A DNA stretch of 64,000 bases from Cladorhizidae sp. MBARI D1340-BT2 (lineage: Eukaryota > Porifera > Demospongiae > Poecilosclerida > Cladorhizidae): assembly GCA_028752905.1 (NCBI GenBank), contig JAQNBH010000014.1, positions 4,104,595 to 4,168,594 of the forward strand, read 5' to 3'. The translations under genes and the position numbers were made by a program. The stretch's first letter is position 1. Each line of letters starts with the position of its first letter. Shown here piece by piece: positions 1 to 8,576 of this stretch. The notes under the pieces are model-generated. The model was not told the origin of the DNA, did no database searches, and was given only the letters and a program-made list of their open reading frames with translations.

Positions 1-2
1 AC

Positions 3-3000
3 ACCAAGGCCACCAAGCTGGTGGGGCCGGACCGAGTGTTACAACTACTCGAGTGTTGTGATGAGCAACTTAGGAGAGACTTGACCCGAAACGCAGGGGG
101 GACGCTCGCCGGAGGGACCGAAGAGGAAGTGCTCACGGCCATGAAGGCCCTCGCTGTCCGGGAGGAGAACGTGATGGTCGCCCGAGTAGCCCTCCATCAC
201 ATGAAGCAAGACAGGGACGAGCCCATCAGAGCGTTTGCGGCGAGATTGAGAGGACAGGCTAGCGTATGCAAGTACGTCAAGGCTTGCCCGGGATGCGATC
301 GAGAAGTGACGTATACTGAAGACATCCTCACGGACGTGCTCTGTCGAGGCATAGCAGACACAGAAATCCAAATGGATCTACTGGGAGACGCCAACCAAGC
401 GATGTCGCTCGAGCAAGCGCTCAAGTTCATCGAGGCCAAGGAAGCCGGCAGACGATCTGCCGCACGGCTATCACTTCCGCCATCAGCGGAAGCAATGGGG
501 AGCTCCTACCGAAGGCAAAGAAATACCACCCACCCCACCACCAACACACATTCCAGCCCCGAGATATGCACATACTGCGGCACCAAGGGGCACGGGAAGA
601 ACTCCCCCACCAGGATAAGACGAGTTGACTGCCCAGCATTCGGTTCCAAATGTGACAACTGTGATCGAGAGCACCACTTCAGCAAAATGTGCAGGAGTAA
701 AGGCGACCATCGACCCACTAGAGGTCAGCAGGAGAATGCACTCTCAGATATGGTATGCCAAGTGACATCGTCACAACATTCTGCCACTATTGATCACCAT
801 ACTTACAATAAGTTAACACACTCATGGATTAAGAAGCAATCCAGACCACAGCCCTACATCACCCTAACCGTGGAGACTCAACAGGACGATTACATCCGCC
901 TAGGTCAACGACTGAAGGCCCCCCAACGGAGATTCACCACGCAGGCCATGGCCGATACGGGCTGCCAGAGCTGTCTGGCTGGCACTGCCACCATGAGAAA
1001 GCTAGGACTCACCCCGAAAGAGCTCCTACCCGTTCGTCTGAGGATGCGCGCTGCCAACGACAGCAAAATCACCATCCTGGGCGCCATCCTCGTCAAGCTG
1101 GCCGAACCACAGGGCAAGAGATCCACCCGGCAGATGATTTACATCACAGACCATGTAGACAAATTCTTCCTGAGCCAAGAAGCATGCGCCGACCTCGGGA
1201 TCATCCCCACTGGATTCCCTTCATCCCACTGCGATTCAACCGACACGGATGCCGCCTCCAACCAGGACGTACTCACACTATCGGATGAACCAACGCCTTG
1301 CCAGTGCCCACGTCGCACCCCACCACCTCCAAAACTCGCCGGGGCCCCCCTCCCCACCACACCAGAGAACAGAAGCAAGATCGAGGCCTTCCTCCTCCAA
1401 CGCTACAAGGCCAGTACGTTTAACACCTGCGAACATCAGCCCCTACCCCTGATGGACGGACCCCCCCTGCGCCTCATGATCAACCCCGATGCTACCCCGA
1501 CTGCCCACCACTCCCCCATTCCAGTCCCACTCCATTGGCAGGAGGAAGTGAAAGCCGGCCTCGATCGTGACGTGCGCCTGGGAGTGCTGGAACCAGTCCC
1601 CGTGGGCGAACCCGTCACCTGGTGTCACCGGATGGTCACTTGCGCAAAGAAAAACGGCTCCCTTCGACGCACGATCGATTTTCAACCCCTGAATGCCCAC
1701 GCGACGAGGGAAACCCACCACACCCAGTCGCCATTCCATCAGGCTCGATCCGTTCCACACGACACAAGAAAAACAGTGTTTGACGCGTGGAACGGCTACC
1801 ACTCCGTCGCCCTCCATCCAGACGATCGCCACTTCACCACATTTATAACGCCATGGGGTAGATACCGTTACAAGACCGCCCCTCAGGGGTACATCGCCTC
1901 GGGCGACGGATACACCCGCCGTTACGACGAGATCGTCTCACTCGTACCAAAAAAAACGAAGTGTATAGACGACACTCTCCTATGGTCTTCCACAATCGCT
2001 GACAGCTTCCTGCAGGCCCAAGAATGGCTAGACCTCTGCGGCCGACATGGAATCACGCTCAATCCCAGCAAATTTAGATTTGCAATGGAGACGGTCGAGT
2101 TCGCAGGTTTTGAAATAACTAGCGAGACAGTACGCCCGTGCAAGAAATACACAAAGGCGATAACCGACTTTCCGACCCCTACCTCCCTCACTGACGTACG
2201 ATCGTGGTTCGGTCTCATCAACCAAGTTGCATACGCGTTCAGCATGACTGACGTTATGATACCGTTCCGATCACTACTCAAACCATCAGTGCCCTTCGAG
2301 TGGACAGATGCCCTCCAGCAGGCATTTAACAGTTCCAAACTCGCCATTATCGCGGAGATAGAACACGGGGTCACCATCTATGACAAGACTAAACCCACCT
2401 GCCTCGCAACAGACTGGTCTAAACACGGCATAGGGTACTGGCTTTTCCAAAAGCACTGCCAGTGCCCTTCCACTGACCTGTTCTGTTGCAGGGAGGGATG
2501 GCGGATCACCCTGGTCGGCAGTAGATTCACTCACCCAGCAGAGTCCCGTTATGCCCCCATCGAGGGGGAAGCATTGGCAGTAGCTGATGCCCTTGACAAG
2601 GCACGTCACTTTGTCTTGGGCTGTCACGACCTCACCATCGCTGTTGACCATCGCCCCCTTTTGAAGATCTTTGGTGACCGCTCGCTCGATATCAGTAACA
2701 TCCGCCTGAGAAACTTGAAGGAGAAGACCCTCCGCTACAGGTTTACTATGGTGCACATCCCTGGGGTGAAGAATAGGGCCCCCGATGCCCTCTCCCGCCA
2801 CCCCACAGGAGATCCCTCGCCAGACAGACTGCACCTCCAAGACGACGTCAGCCCCATATCACACCAGCTCCATCCACAGATACATATCCCGGACCTCGTA
2901 CTCACAGGACCGCACAGCATCTTCTCAGATGCCAACAAAATCATGGACGATTCGGAGATTCTACTGCAGGAATCCCTGATATCCACCCTCGACGCCACAT

Positions 3001-4490
3001 CCGTCGTAACCTGGGAAGAGGTCCAAACTGCTACCTCCTCTGACCCGATTATGTCCACGCTCCTCGAAGCGATCGAAGATGGCCTCCCAGAAACCAGACT
3101 CCAGATGCCCCTTGACATCAGAATGTTTCACAACTTCCGCCAACACCTCTACTCAGTCGACGGCGTAGTTATCTACAAGGACCGCATCGTCATCCCACCC
3201 TCCCTCCGACAAGCATGCCTCACATCGCTCCATGCCGCACACCAAGGCACATCTGCGATGACTGCCAAGGCTGAGTCAGCAATTTTCTGGCCAGGCATCA
3301 CTCGGGACATCCACCAGTTGAGAGCCACCTGCTCCACCTGCAATCGCATGGCCCCATCCCAGGCTTCACAGCCTCCAACTCCTCCCGCGTCATCCGAGTA
3401 TCCATTCCAATGCGTGTGTTCGGACTATTTCCATTACAAGGGACACGCATACCTGGTGATTGTCGATCGTTACACAAACTGGCCCATCGTCGAGCGGGCG
3501 ACGAACGGATCAAAAAGCCTCATCGACGTGCTCCGACGTACATTCGCCACCTATGGTATCCCCGACGAGCTCGCGTCCGACGGCGGTCCCGAATTTACCG
3601 CCCATGACACCCAACGCTTCCTACAGGATTGGAGGGTTCATCACCGCCTAAGCTCCGTCGCCTTTCCACACGGCAACTGCCGCGCCGAGATAGCGGTCAA
3701 GACAATAAAGCGCCTCATCTCCGGCAACGTGAGAACCGATGGCAACCTCAACGTCGACTCCTTTCAGCGTGCCATATTGCAATATCGAAACTCACCAGAC
3801 CCCGCCACCAAGCAATCCCCCGCGTCATGCTTATTCGGCCGCCCCACCAAGGACCTGATCCCGATACTCCCTGGCAAATACCATCCTCACCAGACCTGGC
3901 AAGACAACCTGTCTCTGAGAGAGTCGGCACTTCGCCAGCGCCACTGCCTCGCACAGGACCGCTGGTCCGAACATACCAGAACCCTCACCCCACTCAAGAT
4001 CGGTGACAGGGTACGTATCCAGAACCAAATTGGTAACTACCCCACCAAATGGGACAGAACTGGTACCGTCGTGGAAGTCAAGCAATTCCACCAATATCAA
4101 GTCCGGGTGGACGGATCTGGACGCCTCTCCCTCCGCAACAGACAGTTCCTCAGGCGCTTCACCCCAGCGAACACCCCAACGGCTCGCAGATCAATCCTAG
4201 ACGACATGGCCACCATTCCTCGGCCACCACTAACGTTTCCTATTACTGCTGTCGACCCTACACAACCCCCCATCACCCCTACCACTCCTATACCCACCCC
4301 ACATCCACCACCAACCCCATCGCTGGACACTCCCATCACCACGCCCGCCCAGCCTCCTACCCCATCCACCCCGTCCCGCCCTACCACTCCGGCCCCTTCC
4401 GGGATCATCCCACGGGACACCACCACAGAGCAACCACCGCCTTTACGACGATCCAAAAGAACCAGGAAGCCACCTAACCGGCTGTTCTGA
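3..4490 (+). CDS. Gag-Pol polyprotein of a Ty3/gypsy-like LTR retrotransposon, 5' incomplete
   Basis: One uninterrupted frame of about 1,495 codons runs in from the left edge, so the true start is outside. Order seen: a Gag-like region; a Cys/His knuckle cluster (CTYC at 567, a second cysteine set to about 690); aspartic protease with DTG at 954-962; reverse transcriptase with catalytic Asp at 1782 and an IDD (YxDD-like) motif at 1965-1973; RNase H with Asp at 2412, Glu near 2562-2570 and Asp at 2646; integrase with an HHCC zinc finger (about 3231-3345) and a DD35E triad (Asp 3423, Asp 3579, Glu 3687). The tail from about 4200 is rich in Pro and Thr and ends basic. Domain order PR-RT-RH-IN is that of Ty3/gypsy. 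There is no stop or frameshift between Gag and Pol and no envelope-like frame follows. The intact frame suggests a young copy (inference). Confidence 0.93.
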   Translation, partial: TKATKLVGPDRVLQLLECCDEQLRRDLTRNAGGTLAGGTEEEVLTAMKALAVREENVMVARVALHHMKQDRDEPIRAFAARLRGQASVCKYVKACPGCDREVTYTEDILTDVLCRGIADTEIQMDLLGDANQAMSLEQALKFIEAKEAGRRSAARLSLPPSAEAMGSSYRRQRNTTHPTTNTHSSPEICTYCGTKGHGKNSPTRIRRVDCPAFGSKCDNCDREHHFSKMCRSKGDHRPTRGQQENALSDMVCQVTSSQHSATIDHHTYNKLTHSWIKKQSRPQPYITLTVETQQDDYIRLGQRLKAPQRRFTTQAMADTGCQSCLAGTATMRKLGLTPKELLPVRLRMRAANDSKITILGAILVKLAEPQGKRSTRQMIYITDHVDKFFLSQEACADLGIIPTGFPSSHCDSTDTDAASNQDVLTLSDEPTPCQCPRRTPPPPKLAGAPLPTTPENRSKIEAFLLQRYKASTFNTCEHQPLPLMDGPPLRLMINPDATPTAHHSPIPVPLHWQEEVKAGLDRDVRLGVLEPVPVGEPVTWCHRMVTCAKKNGSLRRTIDFQPLNAHATRETHHTQSPFHQARSVPHDTRKTVFDAWNGYHSVALHPDDRHFTTFITPWGRYRYKTAPQGYIASGDGYTRRYDEIVSLVPKKTKCIDDTLLWSSTIADSFLQAQEWLDLCGRHGITLNPSKFRFAMETVEFAGFEITSETVRPCKKYTKAITDFPTPTSLTDVRSWFGLINQVAYAFSMTDVMIPFRSLLKPSVPFEWTDALQQAFNSSKLAIIAEIEHGVTIYDKTKPTCLATDWSKHGIGYWLFQKHCQCPSTDLFCCREGWRITLVGSRFTHPAESRYAPIEGEALAVADALDKARHFVLGCHDLTIAVDHRPLLKIFGDRSLDISNIRLRNLKEKTLRYRFTMVHIPGVKNRAPDALSRHPTGDPSPDRLHLQDDVSPISHQLHPQIHIPDLVLTGPHSIFSDANKIMDDSEILLQESLISTLDATSVVTWEEVQTATSSDPIMSTLLEAIEDGLPETRLQMPLDIRMFHNFRQHLYSVDGVVIYKDRIVIPPSLRQACLTSLHAAHQGTSAMTAKAESAIFWPGITRDIHQLRATCSTCNRMAPSQASQPPTPPASSEYPFQCVCSDYFHYKGHAYLVIVDRYTNWPIVERATNGSKSLIDVLRRTFATYGIPDELASDGGPEFTAHDTQRFLQDWRVHHRLSSVAFPHGNCRAEIAVKTIKRLISGNVRTDGNLNVDSFQRAILQYRNSPDPATKQSPASCLFGRPTKDLIPILPGKYHPHQTWQDNLSLRESALRQRHCLAQDRWSEHTRTLTPLKIGDRVRIQNQIGNYPTKWDRTGTVVEVKQFHQYQVRVDGSGRLSLRNRQFLRRFTPANTPTARRSILDDMATIPRPPLTFPITAVDPTQPPITPTTPIPTPHPPPTPSLDTPITTPAQPPTPSTPSRPTTPAPSGIIPRDTTTEQPPPLRRSKRTRKPPNRLF

Positions 4491-4528
4491 AGGACAAGAC
4501 ACAAGCCTTTGCCCTTGGACCAAAGACT

Positions 4529-4537
4529 GGGGGGAGA
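4529..4537 (+). promoter_or_regulatory. Candidate polypurine tract (plus-strand primer site)
   Basis: The run GGGGGGAGA lies 38 bp after the Gag-Pol stop, where LTR elements carry the polypurine tract just before the 3' LTR. The call rests on position and composition only. Confidence 0.55.
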
Positions 4538-4990
4538 TAGACAATACTCTATACACGCACCAGACTATATGCACTCACTTAGTGACCCTTTACCTAACGA
4601 CCCCTTACCAGTTATGTTCACTTAGCGACCCTTTACCTAGCGACACCTTACCTGTTATGTTCAGTTGCTAGCTACATTGCTATATTGCACATGGTACTTT
4701 GAGTGTAGTTTCAAATAGGCTGAATGCCTTATTCTTTAATAATGGACTACTAAGGAATCTGCTTGCAAGGCTTCTGTGATCTTAAAAGCATCTTATTCAT
4801 TTGCATGCCAGTAGCTACTCTACAGTATGGAGTTGAACTGAGCTGACAGGTTTGACTAGAACTTACTAGAGTAATTTAATATCCCAAGGAATAAAAACAG
4901 CGATGTGGTGTTCCTGGTTTGTGGCTGCCCTTCATGGCTCGGGTCTTCTCTTGAATAAGGTGAAGATTGTTCTGGTCAATCATATGACCA
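4538..4990 (+). mobile_element. Probable 3' LTR of the gypsy-like element; right boundary not determined
   Basis: This follows the polypurine tract. It contains an imperfect direct repeat of about 47 bp (about 4570-4668, built on CTTAG(C/T)GACCCTTTACCTA) and an AATAAA polyadenylation signal at 4890-4895. The 5' LTR is outside the window, so the LTR cannot be delimited by comparison and the end given is approximate. Confidence 0.4.
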
Positions 4991-5950
4991 AATAGTTGTG
5001 TAATGATGTTGTATGGAGGAGTATTTATCACAGTTTAAATAACACCTAGCAGCTTGTAGCTAGTTTATGGTTTATGTAAAAACATGTTCCTCAAAGGTGG
5101 AACCAGTCATCAGGAGATCGTCAAGTCAAACCTTCCAAACCCTGCAACAATGCCAGTGCTGAAAGATAGCAGATGCATAGGGCTAGGGCTGGGGCTAGGG
5201 CTAGTGATGGCACATCAAAAGGTAAACATGAAAAAGGTCTCTCGTGGGTGTTGATTATTCCTTAGAGAACCTTCAACTAATGGTAGCTGCATGTATGCTG
5301 CACACAAGTTCAACTTTGAGAAAAACTTCTCTCCAGCCAGATAATCGAATAAAAATTTATCAGCCATTGGAATTGGGTAACTTTCTGTGAATTAATGATA
5401 AATTTGCTATCACCACCGAGTATAATCTCCCAAATTTTCTTAAGGACAGGGACAACTAAGCCAGATCAGAAGGTCAAATTAGCCCATTAGCTTGTAAATG
5501 ATTCTTGTCACACTTTCTCCCTAGTAAGAATGGAACAGACCTAGGCTTGAGAAGCTGATGTTTCTGTGCACAGGCAGTTGAGAAATTTGCGGCATCCCAG
5601 AACTCTGTAAGCGGTAATTACCTTGAAAGGAGGAAATACCGGAACCTTTGAGTTTGAACGCTGAAAAGTGACTAAGCTAACCCTTTCCCCATTAGGTTAT
5701 AATACCATTCACAACATGAATAGACAATAATTCTGTCTCGCTCCACCTGGCTATGACCTGAGTGATACCCAGCATAGGGATGCTATGATCAGCGTAAGTC
5801 CTGAGTTTTGCTTTCAGCAGGTTGGAGTGCTGGAACAAATGGATGTTGCTGAATGGAGTTGTTTTCTCTGTTCCTGCATGGAGCTGCATCTTAACTGGTG
5901 CATTACATTGAGCAATTAGGATAGTAACAAACTCTTTGATATAATAGAAT
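4991..5950. other. Intergenic stretch, nothing recognised
   Basis: AT-rich non-repetitive DNA without a reading frame that I recognise. A small GGGCTAGGGCTGGGGCTAGG patch lies near 5180. No tRNA-like A/B boxes were noticed. Confidence 0.4.
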
Positions 5951-5964
5951 GTTATTCACTTTCT

Positions 5965-6035
5965 CAATAATAAATTTAAATTTCTTTCTCATTGACATTT
6001 CGGCTCACAAAATGCCAAGAAGAAGCAGTCGGGTT
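5965..6035 (-). mobile_element. Penelope-like element terminus fragment (decayed hammerhead 3' half)
   Basis: Read on the minus strand it gives GCCGAAATGTCAATGAGAAAG followed by an AATTTAAATTTATTAT-GAGAAAGTG block. The same block, with GCCGAAACGTTGAG, stands at 57072-57120, and variants lie at 8859-8987 and 56348-56405. GCCGAAACGTC is the 3' half of the hammerhead core (GAAA plus stem III) found at the ends of Penelope-like elements. Only the tail is present; the CTGATGA half is missing. Confidence 0.5.
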
Positions 6036-6875
6036 CTGGTTGTGCTTCGTCTTGAAGCCCGGTGAAGTGGGCCATCACTTAAACACAAAACATTTGCTTG
6101 AAGTGAGAACAGCATGGCTTCACCTCTTCCGATTCCTCGAGACCAAGTTTGTCGTTCCCATTACTGTAGAAAAACTTGCGATTCTCGTCAAAGACTCAGT
6201 TTAGACATGCAGAGCTTGTAACACCATTTAATTTTATACATTAGATCACTGCAGACAAGTAGGTTTAAACAAGAATTAGGACCTTTTACCTAACTTTTTG
6301 TTCATATAGTTTATAGAACCCCCTTCCCCTCAAGTTAAAAAGTAAAAAGTTCAAGTGATGACTAGGGAAATGGCTCGTCCCCAACCCTGATGGCAAAGGT
6401 CCCATTACTGAGGCTGCATTCCCACGCTGCACAGCCACAGAAATCCGTTGAAGATGTTGATGGGATATAATCTGGACTATTTACTCACACTATCGGCAGC
6501 CAATCTGTCCCAAAGTTCATGGCCTAGTAAAACTTAATGAATTAGTTCTCATGTTGCTTTTCTTTTCTTACATCTTTTTATTTATAATTTGTATAAAAAG
6601 CATCAAATTGTCCACGACGAAGACTCAAGCAATGAACAGGGTGGCAACAGTGACAAGAGCCTGAGCACTGTCTCCGGACAATCACAGCATCCAACTCCAT
6701 TGGAAAGTCTGCCTGTTCTTGCACTAGGATACTGGAATGCTCGCAACACTGAAGATAGCATGAAAAGCTCAGACTAATTACCACCTTCTGGATCATGTTC
6801 TCACTATGCAGAGAGACAATGACCGAAGTCAAGACGTCGGCCCTGCTTCATGACTCTCCTTCCGGGAACATCAAT
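6036..6875. other. Intergenic stretch, nothing recognised
   Basis: Short open stretches occur (5992-6204 and 6589-6777 on +), but neither shows a domain, repeat or splice structure that I recognise. Confidence 0.4.
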
Positions 6876-6879
6876 TCCT

Positions 6880-7200
6880 GGATGCCCTCAAGATGAAAAC
6901 AGGAGTGGCAGGACATGAAAACAAGGCTCCATCACTTCACCCTCAACCCCACCAAAAACATCGAAGGATCGGACCTCCCCCATGCAACTTGGACAAAGTT
7001 GAATCACACCCATACAGGAGTTGGGCGATTTGTTTCCAAAGTGGCAAGAGAAACCGTCAGAATATCTGCCATGTGAAGGTGGTGAAGAACAGACTGCAGA
7101 CCACATTGTCCTATGATGACTCACCAAGAGGAGAGGAGGGAATAGCAACCGTGAACCCAAAGACCCAGCATTGGATATCGGACCTACCATTCCAAATACG
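6880..7200 (+). pseudogene. Decayed C-terminal fragment of a LINE (non-LTR retrotransposon) ORF2
   Basis: Three successive frames together resemble the extreme C-terminus of many metazoan LINE ORF2 proteins. Near 6972 it reads DLPHATWTKLNHTHTGVGR, matching the common pattern P-R-x-x-W-x-x-L-N-R-x-R-T-G-x-G-R. Near 7065 it reads PCEGGEEQTADHIVL, matching the terminal zinc-knuckle pattern C-x-C-G-x-x-x-Q-T-x-x-H-I. Near 7140 it reads EEGIATVNPKTQHWISDL. At least two frameshifts and stops separate the pieces, and the second knuckle cysteine is lost. No RT domain is nearby, so this is a 5'-truncated dead copy. Confidence 0.62.
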
Positions 7201-7513
7201 ACTCTCTGGAGACAAATGCATATACCAAGTGATGGCAATGCAGAGAAGAGCTGCAGCAAGCAAGTCCTTTTTATTGGAGTGTGTACACGATGCATATATG
7301 TACAGTTACACACTACAACATGCAGACAGCAAAAGGACTGCCAGGTTTCAAGTCACACCTACACTTGCTGACTAGGTTTCAAGTACTCCTACAATGGCTG
7401 GCATGGTCAATCCCACTTTAGCTATAGTCCTAACAGTTAATACACACCACTACTTCCTTTTGGGGTTGCCAATGAAGAAGGGAGGAGAATTAAGGCTTAA
7501 AATTGCTCTCATA

Positions 7514-7892
7514 CACCATTCCATACTTCCATACTTCCATACTGGGTAACCCTAGGAATATTTGGTCGTCACCATTCCATACTGGGTAACCCTAGGAATA
7601 TTTGGTCGTCACCATTCCATACTGGGTAACCCTAGGAATATTTGGTCGTCACCATTCCATACTGGGTAACCCTAGGAACATTTGGTCGTCACCATTCCAT
7701 ACTGGGTAACCCTAGGAATATTTGGTCGTCGCCATTCCATACTGGGTAACCCTAGGAATATTTGGTCGTTGCCATTCCATACTGGGTGACCCTAGAAATA
7801 TTTGGTCGTCACCATTCCATACTGGGTGACCCTAGGAATATATTTGGTCGTCACCATTCCATACTGGGTAACCCTAGGAATATTTGGTCCTC
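7514..7892. repeat. Minisatellite, 40-bp unit, about 9 copies
   Basis: Unit core CCATACTGGGTAACCCTAGG, followed by AATATTTGGTCGTCACC-like sequence. Copies are nearly perfect, with a 2-bp insertion in the eighth. It lies about 600 bp upstream of LLGL exon 1. Confidence 0.95.
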
Positions 7893-7934
7893 GCAATTAC
7901 CTGTCAACAACAACACACTTCCTTTCGTGTGTGT

Positions 7935-7960
7935 GTGTGGGGGGGGGGGGGGGGGGGGAG
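7935..7960. repeat. (TG)n plus poly-G tract
   Basis: A short TG run leads into about 19 consecutive G residues (7939-7957). A tract of this kind can form quadruplexes and is prone to length error in assemblies. Confidence 0.9.
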
Positions 7961-8324
7961 AGGGTAGGGGTAGTCAGACAGTGGCAGTCAATGACGTTTT
8001 ACATGTGGTACACACACAGGAAATTTGGTAATGAGATTCATCTGGGGTAGTTGAACTATCTACTGCAAGAGCGTCGCCTATTGCTTTTGAGATGGCCTGA
8101 CCATGGAGCATGCTGGTGATAGTGAAGCACAACTTTCTGCTCAGCTGGTGTAGAGACGAAGCTTATAATGCAAAGCGGCAGCTGGTGCAGAGTTGAACTT
8201 AGCAGCCAAATTCAGGGAGAAGCCAAGTAGCGATCGCCAACATAGAATGCCCCCAATTGCAGAGATCAGACAAGTACTAAAGTGACTAGACCCTTGGCTG
8301 GAGTTTAGTCAAGTCTAAAAAAGT

Positions 8325-8486
8325 CGCCAAAGCACGCACGTGATCAAATCAATGTCAACACCTAGCGCGCGCTAGGACGTAACCCCACCCAATAGTTTCG
8401 AGGCGGACAAACCAATTTCCTTGCAAATTTCAAGCCATTATGCGTGGCTAGATTTTAGTGTAACCTGTGGTGTTATCAGGGTGAAG
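8325..8486 (+). promoter_or_regulatory. Candidate promoter / 5' UTR of the LLGL gene
   Basis: Just upstream of the start codon lie an E-box CACGTG (8337-8342), a perfect 16-bp palindrome CCTAGCGCGCGCTAGG (8361-8376), a GACGTAA half-site (8376-8382) and a CCAAT box (8389-8393). CpG density is higher than in the surrounding DNA. No TATA box stands out. Promoter function is inferred from position and motif clustering. Confidence 0.4.
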
Positions 8487-8576
8487 ATGTTCAAGTTTTT
8501 TGGAAAGAAGTTTGGACGTGGTAGTCCAGGGTCTAACTCGAATGCTGACTTTAGTGAGAAATTTTTCCTCGAAAAG
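8487..8576 (+). CDS. LLGL: LLGL exon 1 (start codon, residues 1-30)
   Basis: The ATG at 8487 has A at -3. The exon encodes a short basic N-terminus (MFKFFGKKFGRG) and ends AAG|GTAAAT in phase 0. Basic, aromatic starts of this kind open LGL and tomosyn proteins. The frame is open further upstream, but no upstream ATG is as well placed. Confidence 0.85.
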
